Notes: generated by a model from the sequence alone, not told the origin. A stretch of DNA of 64,000 bases from Verrucomicrobiales bacterium (GCA_024636835.1 JAGXGH010000127.1:62001-126000), one strand, 5' to 3'; positions 55,230-64,000 are shown, numbered from the stretch's first letter. Program-made: numbers and translations.

Positions 55230-56042
55230 CTATTTGGTATTTGCATTACCACCACCGCTCCATACACCTTCAACGTTATTATTCACGAAGCTCTTACGGG
55301 CTGGCTTCGGAAGTACGGTAATTAAGTTATGATCAAAAGTTGTACGAAAACGCTTTATCCCACCATCGCGTCGACTCGGAGCTACGTCCGAGCGAGCCGC
55401 CCCAGCAGCACGGTGTGATACCGTACCAAGGAACCGCACATCCCCCATATACTTAGGAGCGGCCTTCACCCCCTCTACATAGACCGCACGAGGGACGGAA
55501 AACTGAAGATTGTAGGGAAATTCCCTGAACTGTGTGGTAAATTCGACAAATTGTTTGTCCGGATCTGCAGAATCAAGCAGCAATTGGGTTTTGTTGGGGT
55601 CACCCCAGACGCGCACATGCCCAGTGTTTGCGACCTGTTCCTCAAATGACGCGAAATTACCACTAGAGTCACTTCGGTTAATGCCTGTGAGTTCCAAGGA
55701 AACGACGATTTCGCCATTGAAGTCCACCCTATAGGGATAGAGTCGAAGGATAACCCTGCTCATTTCTCCCACACCAACCATCAGGCCGGGAGGCGTAGAC
55801 TCAAAGGCACCTCCATCAGCTGGATCCTCATTGCTTATCACCCCGTCAAGGTTGAGATCCGCGTCAAGATCAAACTTGGCAATCTTACGATCCCCATCTT
55901 TCCAAGAGTTGATACGTTGGCCATAATATCTGTGATGGTTAGCTGGCAGATCCTGCTGTGTTTCTTTTCCTTTGGAGAGTTGTTCCTGCGCAGCAGCGAG
56001 GCTCGTGCAGCAAACCATCATGAGAATGGATACAGTTTTCAT
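55230..56042 (-). CDS. Secreted protein with Asp-rich calcium-loop-like motif, unknown
   Basis: From the ATG at 56042 the product is 270 residues with a signal peptide (MKTVSILMMVCCTSLAAAQ). Residues near 55-75 (KFDLDADLNLDGVISNED) look like a dockerin/EF-hand type calcium loop. The rest is beta-rich with no family I recognise. It sits between the beta-barrel gene and the OPX gene and is likely co-transcribed with them, so a role in export or in holding the polymer at the surface is a guess. Confidence 0.65.
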   Translation of the reverse strand: MKTVSILMMVCCTSLAAAQEQLSKGKETQQDLPANHHRYYGQRINSWKDGDRKIAKFDLDADLNLDGVISNEDPADGGAFESTPPGLMVGVGEMSRVILRLYPYRVDFNGEIVVSLELTGINRSDSSGNFASFEEQVANTGHVRVWGDPNKTQLLLDSADPDKQFVEFTTQFREFPYNLQFSVPRAVYVEGVKAAPKYMGDVRFLGTVSHRAAGAARSDVAPSRRDGGIKRFRTTFDHNLITVLPKPARKSFVNNNVEGVWSGGGNANTK

Positions 56043-56119
56043 TTTTCTGGTATTGAGGTTATCGGGTTTGTCTAGGTTGAATTTGTAAGGCACTATACTC
56101 TAGGACTTTGCCAAGTGGA

Positions 56120-57844
56120 TTAAAAGTATTTCCGCAGGGAGACTCCCACTGCATGTTCGTAGAAGTCGCCAGTTCCTTCACCACTTACATTTTCATATTG
56201 ATAGTAATTCAAAAGATAGACCTGTGGCGCTAACATGTGGTTGAAACCTAAACGCCCAATCCACCGCTCATTATCTCCAGCCGTTTCATAATCACGTTTT
56301 TCGTAAGCAACACGTGCAAATATGCGCGAATGGGTCCATAGACTGTAATCCGTCTGAGCAAAGTAGAGCGAACGTTGGGTATTTTGTCCGCGGCCTAATA
56401 AAGCCTCGTCATCCGACCACTGCGCCCCGCCGCTCACTGACAGCCTGCGACTAAGTTGATGCTGGATTCGATAACCAATGTACCGCGAGAAGGCTTCGTC
56501 TCCAGTGATGTCGTCAAAGACGATATCTTCCCCAAAATAGAGTGAATGTGCAGTCCTCTCCGTCAGTCGATGGTTAATAACGCCATTCCAGAACAAACTT
56601 TCTTCTCTAGACAAGCCCTCACCGTGCCCCCTCAAATAACCCACCTCACCCCGATACGTAATATAGTCGGTTAGACGCCCCCTAATGCGCAGGCCCATGC
56701 GCTCGTAATAACTATCAAAACCGTCTGAACTGTAAATCTGATAGAACGCCGATGGACTGAACGGGAGGCTCAACCCACGGTAGGCCAATTCCGCCTCTCC
56801 AATATCTCGCTTGCGATGATCATCAAATCCAAATCCTCGCCAATAATCCATGTGATCTACACTAAGATTAAAATAGAAGTCGTCATCAAGAAATAAAGTA
56901 CCAGCACTGGCGCCCAGAACATTCGAGAAATAAACATCGTCTTCATTGAAGAAATCATTATCGAGACCTCTCGATTCGTTTGCCGAAATCCCAAAGGAGT
57001 ATCGACCAGCGCGATCAAAGGCATCTTCACCTTCACCAACAAACAGATCCAAGAACCTGAAAGCACCTTGAAAACGATCATAGATCCTGACATCCCACGA
57101 CCCGAAGCCACGCTCGTAATTGAATCCAAGAAGGAGATTCGGACTCCCTCCGAAAGCACTCGCCGCATTGAATCCTATGCGATTTTCCAGCGGCAAATAA
57201 GCCACTGCGACCTGTGCTGTTAAATACACATCTTCAGCTAAACGCAATTGCCCACGCAGCGCCAAATCGATAATTGCCGTAGCGCCATCCCCTTCTCCAT
57301 CACTAAACTGCGCTTCACCAGTATAGTCACTGTAGATAAATCCAGCCCCTACATAAACCACATCAAGGAACAAAGGACCTGCCTTGAACATCGCGGTGCC
57401 CGGATTATAACGGCGGTTAAAAAACGGCCAATCTCCATCAACAACAAAACTTCCGCTTTGAAGCCGAGATGTTTCCCATGCGATGGAATCGTGATCCTCA
57501 AAAAAGCCAACGGCCCGGTCTATCGCATTATACTTACGCAATCGATTTAATCCCTGCTGCCCATCCGGTGAGGTGTATGGGATGCCGCCGCTTGCCGTCG
57601 GATAAGAAAACTGTTGAACACCCGCGCCATTGTAGTTCTGCGGCATCGTAGGCAATTCTTCGTAGGTAGGAAAATAACCGTTGTCCAGAGTCCGCACCAG
57701 GGTGGACGGATCAACCTCGCCGTCTTGAGCCATGCCAATCCCGCCCGACATTAATGCTGAGACTACGAAAATTGACAGGATAGTTTGCAAATTCCTTAGG
57801 GGATTAGCCACGACCAATTTGTGAGAGAGGGATGCAGAAGACAT
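56120..57844 (-). CDS. Outer-membrane beta-barrel protein of the export operon
   Basis: From the ATG at 57844 the product is 574 residues; the longer frame overlaps the upstream gene. A signal peptide (about residues 18-40, ending GIGMAQDG) precedes about 95 residues of linker and then alternating-strand sequence rich in Tyr, Phe, Asp and Arg to a terminal Phe (GVSLRKYF), the usual BAM-recognised end. Repeated Y-x-G-x-V and aromatic girdle patterns suit a barrel of 16 or more strands. I know no named family. Position next to a short OPX suggests a polysaccharide porin. Confidence 0.75.
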   Translation of the reverse strand: MSSASLSHKLVVANPLRNLQTILSIFVVSALMSGGIGMAQDGEVDPSTLVRTLDNGYFPTYEELPTMPQNYNGAGVQQFSYPTASGGIPYTSPDGQQGLNRLRKYNAIDRAVGFFEDHDSIAWETSRLQSGSFVVDGDWPFFNRRYNPGTAMFKAGPLFLDVVYVGAGFIYSDYTGEAQFSDGEGDGATAIIDLALRGQLRLAEDVYLTAQVAVAYLPLENRIGFNAASAFGGSPNLLLGFNYERGFGSWDVRIYDRFQGAFRFLDLFVGEGEDAFDRAGRYSFGISANESRGLDNDFFNEDDVYFSNVLGASAGTLFLDDDFYFNLSVDHMDYWRGFGFDDHRKRDIGEAELAYRGLSLPFSPSAFYQIYSSDGFDSYYERMGLRIRGRLTDYITYRGEVGYLRGHGEGLSREESLFWNGVINHRLTERTAHSLYFGEDIVFDDITGDEAFSRYIGYRIQHQLSRRLSVSGGAQWSDDEALLGRGQNTQRSLYFAQTDYSLWTHSRIFARVAYEKRDYETAGDNERWIGRLGFNHMLAPQVYLLNYYQYENVSGEGTGDFYEHAVGVSLRKYF

Positions 57845-57854
57845 CGTAATAAGA

Positions 57855-58124
57855 CTATTGTTTTCGCTGAGGTTTAAAGCGAAGAAGTGCCGAATGATCA
57901 GCCCTCCAGATACAACTGAGAGTGTAGACCAGCATGCCAACAAGCGGTAACGCCAAAACCAAGATCACATAAAAGCTTTTCTTCCCGCGCCCGCAACTCT
58001 CTTGGGAAATACTGGAAATTGAACTACCGAGCATCATTAAATAGATGAACGCCAAACCGAGGTAGACCATCGGATGGGAGTTTTGTGCCCTCAAAAGAAG
58101 GAAATCTATAATGATCTGGCGCAT
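57855..58124 (-). CDS. Small membrane protein, PLDc_N-like
   Basis: From the ATG at 58124 the product is 89 residues with two hydrophobic segments (about 18-32 and 48-70). The second, KKSFYVILVLALPLVGMLVY, resembles the PLDc_N domain found at the start of cardiolipin synthases and as stand-alone small proteins. It ends 10 bp before the barrel gene, so it would be the first gene of the export operon. No catalytic domain is present. Its reality rests on spacing and hydrophobic pattern. Confidence 0.6.
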   Translation of the reverse strand: MRQIIIDFLLLRAQNSHPMVYLGLAFIYLMMLGSSISSISQESCGRGKKSFYVILVLALPLVGMLVYTLSCIWRADHSALLRFKPQRKQ

Positions 58125-58539
58125 AACAGTGGATCCTAAAAGACTACTCAAGTTGACTTAATCGCTGTTTGCAGCCAGCGTCAACAACAAAATTATAGGA
58201 CATTCTCTAGAAAAAACCCATCCTGTCACCAGCCTAGACGTGTGTCTCTTGAATACCGACACAACAGCCGTAAGCCATTATGGCACCAAGCCCATGAACA
58301 TCAAACGCTTACAACAACACCACTCAACTTGCCAAAAATCCACAATCAGGCAACGCTCAGGAAGTTCTTACCACTTGCAGAGCATTTTCGCGAATGTGAT
58401 AAAATCGACACCTTCGAAAAAAATCAGACAATACTCTCGGAAACAGAACACAGAATCGAAAATCCAGACTTCGAATGTTCAAATTTCACTCCAATATGGC
58501 GCTGGGATTAAAAGTCCAACAAACGCAATCGTCATGAAT
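58125..58539. other. Gene-free region upstream of the export operon
   Basis: About 415 bp between the small membrane protein gene and the repeat-containing protein gene. An open + strand frame crosses it but lacks any recognisable feature and runs into the next gene antisense, so I do not call it. Base composition is AT-rich. It should hold the promoter of the - strand export operon. Confidence 0.6.
58152..58185. promoter_or_regulatory. Inverted repeat upstream of the export operon
   Basis: GTTGAC (58152-58157) and GTCAAC (58180-58185) are perfect inverted arms, and CGCTG (58163-58167) with CAGCG (58176-58180) nests inside them. On the - strand the outer arm reads TTGACG, a possible -35, with a poor -10 (TTAAGT) 17 bp on. 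The dyad lies about 30-60 bp upstream of the first gene of the operon, where an operator would sit. Confidence 0.4.
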
Positions 58540-60033
58540 CTACAGTCCAATCACCGGAGCCTTGGCGAGGTCGCTGGCAATGTAGATCGCACCATCATCC
58601 ATCCTACAGTAGAAGACCTCCAACGCTGCCCGGCTTTCGTCGTCCAAGAGCAAAACCACCACCCAGTCACCACCGAGCTTTGAGAGCGTGGCGACGGGGA
58701 TAGAAACGGTCGCTGCTTTCGCGGCCTCGCGGGCTTCGATCTTTAGGGTTACTCGAGCCACCCGCTTCGAGGCAGAGTCTTTTTCTGCTCCCGCCTTGTC
58801 AACAAAGAGCTGCAGCGCCTCACCGATTTCGCCGTTTTTCAGGGCCCGAGAAAAAACGACATCTCCAGCGACCGATTCGGCAGAAACCGTCATCTCACTT
58901 ACTGGCAACGCATTCACCAAGCGTAGCATCGGAGCCTTCTTCGCATCCAAACCTGGCGCAGCGATCAATACCGAGCCTGTTTTTCCTTTCGGTGAGGAAA
59001 CAAGCAACGCACTCCCTTTCTTGGACAGCGCGAACTCCGCTGAGGCCATTGCTATGGATTTCCCAGCCATTCGAGCAGAACCCTCCCATTCCCCCTGCGG
59101 CCACGGGACAAACCCGCTGGGGACGCCATGCGACAATCGCCGTATTGCGATGAATCCATTCACGCTAAGGCTCACCGGCCGTTCAGAGGGGATCGCATTG
59201 ATCCAAGCAAACTTCGACTCAACGGTTCGCCAGTCCACTGATCGAGGATCAAACCCACCTTTTCTAATCGAACCATCTACACCCTCTGGCAGTTCCTTGG
59301 CCACATATTTTAACTTGGGAACCTGCACACTAATACCCTCGCGCTCGAACTTCTCACCGGGACTCAGGATCAGTCCATTCGGCCCAACCCACAATCCGGT
59401 TACCACCCCTTCCTCTCCAGGAAGAATCACAAGAAGCCATCGCCCTCCCCCAAGCTCCCCCGATTTGACCGAGAATGAAATCTCACCCGATGCGATCCCT
59501 TCTCCAGGCTCGGCAATCGTCAACTTCAGCGACTTCGGCACCTCGGGAACCAATCGCCGTCCGCCGCTACGCAGCGCAAAATCCTTACTCGCCTCGGGAA
59601 GCTTCACCAAGCGCTTCGGGAGCGCATTGAACACCTCGATACCGTCCAACTCCCTGCTCCCCTCGAGCTGAATCCCCGATATCCGATACTTCTCTCCAAC
59701 CAGCGGCACAGTCACCAATAAGGTCCGCATTCCCTCCGCCAGCGGCAATGTGGTAAAATCCCCATCGAGACGCGCACGCGCTTTTCTAACCTCAAATTTC
59801 GCTGTGCCCTCTCCCGCATCTACCCATGCGGTCATTCTCCCTGGCTCGAGACTACGAAAGACCAACTCGTCAGCCATCCGCATGTCCAAGGCATCGCCAT
59901 CTGGCGAGTTCGCATTAATCCAGCAAACCCTTGCCCCTTGGGCGAACACTGTAGACGAGAGAACAAGCGCGCAGGCCGTCATCACAAGCCAAACCATTAA
60001 TCTTCTGTAATCTTTGGCCATTGCTATTTTCAT
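58540..60033 (-). CDS. Secreted protein with repeated DUF4397-like segments
   Basis: From the ATG at 60033 the product is 497 residues with a signal peptide (about residues 12-32, ending STVFAQ). It has three or four related segments, each starting with a hydrophobic strand and an N-A pair: VCWINANSPD, IEVFNALPK, FAWINAIPS and LRLVNALPVS. The pattern is like DUF4397-type beta domains, though I am not sure of the family. It starts 1 bp after the stop of Verru_Chthon protein A, so it belongs to the same operon and may be a partner of the pilin-like proteins. Confidence 0.65.
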   Translation of the reverse strand: MKIAMAKDYRRLMVWLVMTACALVLSSTVFAQGARVCWINANSPDGDALDMRMADELVFRSLEPGRMTAWVDAGEGTAKFEVRKARARLDGDFTTLPLAEGMRTLLVTVPLVGEKYRISGIQLEGSRELDGIEVFNALPKRLVKLPEASKDFALRSGGRRLVPEVPKSLKLTIAEPGEGIASGEISFSVKSGELGGGRWLLVILPGEEGVVTGLWVGPNGLILSPGEKFEREGISVQVPKLKYVAKELPEGVDGSIRKGGFDPRSVDWRTVESKFAWINAIPSERPVSLSVNGFIAIRRLSHGVPSGFVPWPQGEWEGSARMAGKSIAMASAEFALSKKGSALLVSSPKGKTGSVLIAAPGLDAKKAPMLRLVNALPVSEMTVSAESVAGDVVFSRALKNGEIGEALQLFVDKAGAEKDSASKRVARVTLKIEAREAAKAATVSIPVATLSKLGGDWVVVLLLDDESRAALEVFYCRMDDGAIYIASDLAKAPVIGL

Positions 60034-60034
60034 C

Positions 60035-62899
60035 TTAAAGCTCCCGCGAATAGAGGACCAAAGTGTTCGTGAATTCCAACTTACCCGTTTCCTCATCCCA
60101 ATTACAAGTCACCGCGACGACCAGCTCTCGCCGGTGACGACCGACGACATTCATTCCCCCGCCCGACCGAACAAAGCGCTCGCCTGCAACTACAATCCGA
60201 TAGCAATAGCTTCGCGTAGATGCCAGTTGGATGAATCGCGACAGCACCTCGCTCCGCCCAGGCGCTGAGCGATCTACTCCAGCAGGAAGCGGAGCAACAC
60301 CCTCGCTCGGCTGAAAAACACTCGGTTGCCAGAGCACATCGAGTTCACTCAATTCACCCGTCGTAAAAAACGGACGAGCAGACTCCCAACTGTCGATCGC
60401 GCTTCCTCCCACCCCACTCACACCACCGCGCGCCAAGCGCTCAAAAACAGCATCTGAAATCTCACGGGCTGCCACCTCTCTAGGCGCACCGGCTTTCCCA
60501 CGAACTAGCACACCGCCACCGACCAACTCTTCGATCGTGTCGAAGGTCTGCCCATTCAATTCGATACGCAGAGGTGAGTTCGGATTCACGCGCGGCTCCG
60601 ATTCCGCAGGACTGAAAAGCTCATCGCTGAACTCCGGCACGGACAACTCATCAACAAGCCCAAGACCAAATAGATCGACAAGGTTCCAAGAATTATCCGC
60701 AAGATCAGACCTACCTCCAGATCGCCCAACCGCCAGCGAGCCTCCGCCGAAGAACGGTGACTCCACCCCTTTATGATAAGCCTTGTCGTCACCTCTTCCG
60801 TCGGGATGTGTCCAACCCGGATCAAGAATCCTACCGAGCTCACCCACGCTAAAGAATGGTTCGTTAGCGACGAAAGTGATACCCTCTTCCGGATCGCCAC
60901 TACCAGCATCATAAGCAGGTCGATCCGCCCAGAAGTCCAGTTCCTGGTAAAAGTAGCGCGAGGTTATACGATTGTTTATCCTGCCCATCGTTCCACCCTT
61001 GTTACTTGCGCCGTCTCGTTCTTTCGTGCCAGCACTTGTAGAACCGCGGTAGTAAAACTGTAAGGGGGACAATCGCGGGTCGTTCATTTGATTGCCATCT
61101 GACGCACCACTGTTCCCCAATCCCGCAGCCACCACACCATCCTTCGGCTCACCGGTCATTTGTAGGTAACAGGTCGCGTGATACCATTTTTGGCTCACCG
61201 GCTCGAACAGCACCGTCGCCTGTGTTGATTTCTGAGCCGGAAACGACGGCTTCGTCCCACTCAATGGCTGACGAAACTCATCCCATGTCGCCCCCCGATC
61301 AATGCTCTCCCGCTTGTAAACTCGTGTAAACTCCACAACGCGAATCTCATTCGCTCCGAAGCCAATGGGGTTCCCGTCATTCACATCGAAAACCAACTCC
61401 GTCTGCTCGGGTATCGGTTCGGATCCGAGCCCGCCAAATGCCGACCCTTCGATCACCTGACAATCCGTGACTCGAATTGCATAGGCCGCTGGCGGGATCT
61501 CCTGCTGATCCATGTTCCAAAGCTCGAAGCGGAATGTCACAGGGATTTCGTATTCATAGCTTCCATTGCCAAGAGATCGCCGCTTCATCGTCGGGTTCGC
61601 CTTATAATTATCAGCCGCTCCCTCCGAGTTCCAAATCATCTGCACCTCATTGATACGTGGGCACCGATCCGCCCCAAAGAATTCTGGTAATGGCACTACA
61701 TTCAGTAATCGCACCCGAGCGCCCGGATCAGGCGCACCGGCAGCCCATTCCGCGAGATGCTCCGGCTGCGTAGGCATACCATCCTCGTCAAGATAATCGA
61801 TGACCGAGGCCGCCATCGTCCAGAACTGCTGTTCGCGGTCTACGGGAAACGGCGAGTCGCCAAGTGGATTATCAAAATCCGGCAATGCCTCGCCAGATTG
61901 ATTCGGCCAATACCCAGGTGCGCCATCTCTAAAGAACTCAGGCGCACCGTAGCGCATCCACGTCGCCAGTCGCATCACGCGTTCCTCGACATCTTCCGCC
62001 GCATCGATATGCCCCGACCAGTTCAAGTTCATCTTTCGACGCCCTCGCAGTGGACGAGGAAACCCATCGACTTCCACTTCACCACCGGCTTCTTCCAAGG
62101 TAGGAACATGCCCCAAAACATCATAACCTATAGAGAACGGAGTAAGCAGAAATTCAACCCCATCCGGCATCCTTGCTCCTGAACTATCAATTGCGCACAT
62201 CGCCGTGCGACTTGTCTTCCAGAGTTCACGCACCGCCTCTCCAGTCCCCAAAGGCTCATCCAGTCCAGGCAGTCCGATTTCTCCCGCTGAAAACCCAGCA
62301 TCGCGTTCTAGCTCCCCAGCCGACTGCACGGGAATCCTCCCGGATTCGTCCATCACGTAAACCGCATATCGAGTCCCGAAACGCCCGGAACTATCCGCTT
62401 CAACATCCACCCACTCAGCAAGCATAGGCCGCCCGTCCTGCGCGATCCTTCCATCGCCATTTAAGTCAATAACATCGGCAGACCCTCGCCGCGACCAAAG
62501 TTCATCAGGATCCGAGACCGTTCCCAGCCACAGCGTGTTCTGACTATTCAAATACGCCGATTGCGGAATCGTCTCATCAGGGCGCCCCGACGTAACAGCC
62601 GTGAACCACGCATTCTCACCACGGTCTGCACCGTAGCTCCACGTCGAAAAGGCTGCGCCGCCGACATCATCGCGGTTGAGGAACCCAAGTATCTCAGCGA
62701 CCGCATCATTGACTCCAGCCTCTACAGCAAGTTCCGCTCGAAAGGCATTATCGTAAGCCTTTGCCGTCATCGACTCAAATCGCAGCGTCGAAAAAACAGC
62801 GACCACCAACAGCAACACCGCCGACATAATCGACAGCACCAGCACCAAAGAGAACCCCTGGCGAGATTGACGAATCTCAGCTATTGCCTTCAGTCTCAT
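60035..62899 (-). CDS. Verru_Chthon cassette protein A (large prepilin-like)
   Basis: A 954-residue protein with a prepilin-like N-terminus (RQGFSLVLVLSIMSAVLLLVV, cleavage after Gly15), lacking the usual Glu at +5, as in PilX/GspK-type members. A very large extracellular part follows, with Asp/Gly-rich stretches (DLNGDGRIAQDG near residue 145 is a calcium-loop-like motif). Size, N-terminus and gene order B-C-A match the Verru_Chthon cassette. It overlaps protein C by ATGA. Function is not known; it may cap or build a surface fibre. Confidence 0.82.
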   Translation of the reverse strand: MRLKAIAEIRQSRQGFSLVLVLSIMSAVLLLVVAVFSTLRFESMTAKAYDNAFRAELAVEAGVNDAVAEILGFLNRDDVGGAAFSTWSYGADRGENAWFTAVTSGRPDETIPQSAYLNSQNTLWLGTVSDPDELWSRRGSADVIDLNGDGRIAQDGRPMLAEWVDVEADSSGRFGTRYAVYVMDESGRIPVQSAGELERDAGFSAGEIGLPGLDEPLGTGEAVRELWKTSRTAMCAIDSSGARMPDGVEFLLTPFSIGYDVLGHVPTLEEAGGEVEVDGFPRPLRGRRKMNLNWSGHIDAAEDVEERVMRLATWMRYGAPEFFRDGAPGYWPNQSGEALPDFDNPLGDSPFPVDREQQFWTMAASVIDYLDEDGMPTQPEHLAEWAAGAPDPGARVRLLNVVPLPEFFGADRCPRINEVQMIWNSEGAADNYKANPTMKRRSLGNGSYEYEIPVTFRFELWNMDQQEIPPAAYAIRVTDCQVIEGSAFGGLGSEPIPEQTELVFDVNDGNPIGFGANEIRVVEFTRVYKRESIDRGATWDEFRQPLSGTKPSFPAQKSTQATVLFEPVSQKWYHATCYLQMTGEPKDGVVAAGLGNSGASDGNQMNDPRLSPLQFYYRGSTSAGTKERDGASNKGGTMGRINNRITSRYFYQELDFWADRPAYDAGSGDPEEGITFVANEPFFSVGELGRILDPGWTHPDGRGDDKAYHKGVESPFFGGGSLAVGRSGGRSDLADNSWNLVDLFGLGLVDELSVPEFSDELFSPAESEPRVNPNSPLRIELNGQTFDTIEELVGGGVLVRGKAGAPREVAAREISDAVFERLARGGVSGVGGSAIDSWESARPFFTTGELSELDVLWQPSVFQPSEGVAPLPAGVDRSAPGRSEVLSRFIQLASTRSYCYRIVVAGERFVRSGGGMNVVGRHRRELVVAVTCNWDEETGKLEFTNTLVLYSREL

Positions 62900-63714
62900 C
62901 TTTCAATGGTTAACCGTGCTCGGAACGTCTTCACCTCTGCGTCATCCGTCGTGTCATCATCCGAATCAAACAAGCCATTTGACGCCACCGTTCCACCATC
63001 CCAATCAGCTTCGGACTCCATCCTCGCAGCAGCGAGCGGTTGGAGAACTCGCAACGCCACTTCAACGCCCGCCGCCTCAATTCTGAATCCTGTTGTCGAC
63101 TCTGGCACCGGAGTGATCGGCCCGTCGTCGATAATCACCAAACCTGATACCGCAAATTGCAGAACATTCGAAGCCACCACCTCTGCCCGGCCACTCGCCT
63201 CGTCAGCGATCGGATCTGGTGTGTATTTCGGGTCCCAGCCATTAGCCGAAACCCTCGCCCACACTTCCTCAGGTGAAAGCTGAGCGCGGTAAAGTTTACG
63301 CGATGAACCACCGTCGATATCCGGCGTATATGCCACGTAATAAGCCACCAAGCCCACATCGCCACGGTCATTCGTATCTACCCGTGAATACTCAGGTAGC
63401 GTCAGGTGAAACGCCATCACGTTCGACTTCAGCCCGTCCAAGCTATCCACTCGGGGATCCACAAATACATCCGCATCCCTCAAGCGGTTTTCAAAATCCC
63501 GCCTCAGCACCAACATTACGGCACGGCCGTCGCCCAATGTATCCGCTGATGCTTCGGACTCACGCCAAGCATCAGCAGAACTTCCCAACATCGACACAGC
63601 CAGCAACACCAATAGCGACGACAGCACAGCAGCAACCAATAACTCAACTATGGTCACCCCCTGCCGCGTATGACAGTAGTCAACATTTCCCAACTGTGAT
63701 TGCTCATTGTTCAT
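62896..63714 (-). CDS. Verru_Chthon cassette protein C (prepilin-like)
   Basis: From the ATG at 63714 the product is 272 residues; a GTG at 63726 is also in frame. The prepilin motif RQGVTIVELLVAAVLSSLLVLL has Gly at the cleavage site, Glu at +5 and a hydrophobic helix. The mature part includes RAVMLVLRRDFENRLRD and a Gly/Asp-rich end, like PilW/GspJ-type minor pilins. It sits between the partial protein B and protein A with 1-4 bp spacing. Confidence 0.82.
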   Translation of the reverse strand: MNNEQSQLGNVDYCHTRQGVTIVELLVAAVLSSLLVLLAVSMLGSSADAWRESEASADTLGDGRAVMLVLRRDFENRLRDADVFVDPRVDSLDGLKSNVMAFHLTLPEYSRVDTNDRGDVGLVAYYVAYTPDIDGGSSRKLYRAQLSPEEVWARVSANGWDPKYTPDPIADEASGRAEVVASNVLQFAVSGLVIIDDGPITPVPESTTGFRIEAAGVEVALRVLQPLAAARMESEADWDGGTVASNGLFDSDDDTTDDAEVKTFRARLTIER

Positions 63715-63715
63715 C

Positions 63716-64000
63716 TCAATAATCACTCACAGAAAGCACAGCCGGATACATCCGTATCCTCCTACGGTTTAGCGGAGCGGAAGAAGGATGAGTTAGCGTA
63801 AGTTCAGCTCGAATTAGCGATGGATTCACCAAATCAGCCACCCCGTCACAACGCACCAAAATCGCACCATCATCGTTCATTGCTCCATCCACCCATGCGC
63901 TTTCGTCCATGACCCCTAACGGCACTCCCTCAGAGGTGAATAACAACACCAAGGGCTCGCCCGAAGCCGCGCGAAGAGTCGGCACCTGAAGGGGCAGCGC
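63716..64000 (-). CDS. Verru_Chthon cassette protein B, 3' part (cut by window edge)
   Basis: The frame is open to the right edge, with at least 94 codons. The visible part has no prepilin signal, so the N-terminus lies outside. It ends TLTHPSSAPLNRRRIRMYPAVLSVSDY, a final extracellular segment of the kind expected for a cassette B protein. The identification leans on order (upstream of C and A) and end-to-start spacing with protein C. Confidence 0.6.
   Translation of the reverse strand, partial: ALPLQVPTLRAASGEPLVLLFTSEGVPLGVMDESAWVDGAMNDDGAILVRCDGVADLVNPSLIRAELTLTHPSSAPLNRRRIRMYPAVLSVSDY

Noticed and set aside
58240-58683. 147-codon open frame on the + strand
   Set aside because: It has no recognisable feature and its last part runs antisense through the repeat-containing protein gene.
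58688-59671. 327-codon + strand frame opposite the repeat-containing protein gene
   Set aside because: It lies wholly antisense to a gene with a signal peptide and internal repeats; its Ser/Pro-rich translation is typical of a reverse-frame shadow.
1-64000. tRNA, rRNA, CRISPR arrays and insertion sequences
   Set aside because: I looked for cloverleaf-like sequence, regularly spaced repeats and transposase motifs and found none that could be supported.

Overview
The window reads as a chromosomal segment of a Gram-negative member of the Verrucomicrobiota. It ends in a run of prepilin-like genes that match the Verru_Chthon cassette (proteins B, C and A), a set described from Verrucomicrobium and Chthoniobacter. 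It also carries an exosortase/PEP-CTERM system, LpxD, BamA and OmpH (so an outer membrane with lipid A), and many sulfotransferases and glycosyltransferases, as is common in aquatic or marine polysaccharide-covered bacteria. The phylum call is inference from gene content; no rRNA, tRNA, insertion sequence or CRISPR array was seen.

Layout. 1-2.4 kb (- strand): prs, rplY, pth, the last cut by the left edge. 2.5-4.2 kb (+): exosortase and its EpsI-family partner. 4.1-9.3 kb (-): lpxD, an AEC-family transporter, glpK, glpD. 9.4-12.5 kb (-): bamA then an OmpH/Skp chaperone gene, closed by a clear terminator. 12.7-16.7 kb: a small putative lipoprotein, a lone pseudopilin-like protein, a membrane endonuclease/exonuclease/phosphatase-family protein, a deacetylase-like protein and a VanZ-domain protein. 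16.8-50.6 kb: a large, mostly + strand glycan cluster with an AlgD-like nucleotide-sugar dehydrogenase, two GT2 enzymes, a GT-C membrane glycosyltransferase, many GT4-type enzymes, two GT8-type enzymes, three sulfotransferase-like proteins, three SAM methyltransferases plus one FkbM-type, an acyltransferase/SGNH protein, a Wzm/Wzt-type ABC exporter, an O-antigen ligase/polymerase-type protein and one PEP-CTERM protein. 50.7-58.1 kb (-): an export operon with a small membrane protein, an outer-membrane beta-barrel protein, a secreted Asp-rich protein, a short OPX (Wza-like) protein, a Wzz-tyrosine kinase fusion and the initiating sugar-phosphate transferase. 58.5-64 kb (-): Verru_Chthon cassette B (partial), C, A, and a repeat-containing secreted protein.

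How it works together (inference). The - strand operon supplies initiation, chain-length control and outer-membrane export. The + strand cluster supplies nucleotide sugar, assembly, sulfation, methylation and acylation of an acidic, probably sulfated polysaccharide. Exosortase and EpsI would process PEP-CTERM proteins such as the one at 46.5 kb. Two sugar transferases (22.2 and 43.3 kb) resemble those named as PEP-CTERM/EpsH1-associated, which ties the glycan cluster to the exosortase.

The most notable structures are a duplicated gene boundary with a three-part chimeric relic at 20.86-22.27 kb, two diverged duplications of glycosyltransferase and methyltransferase modules, and a short OPX protein encoded two genes downstream of an unassigned beta-barrel protein, which suggests a two-part outer-membrane export device.
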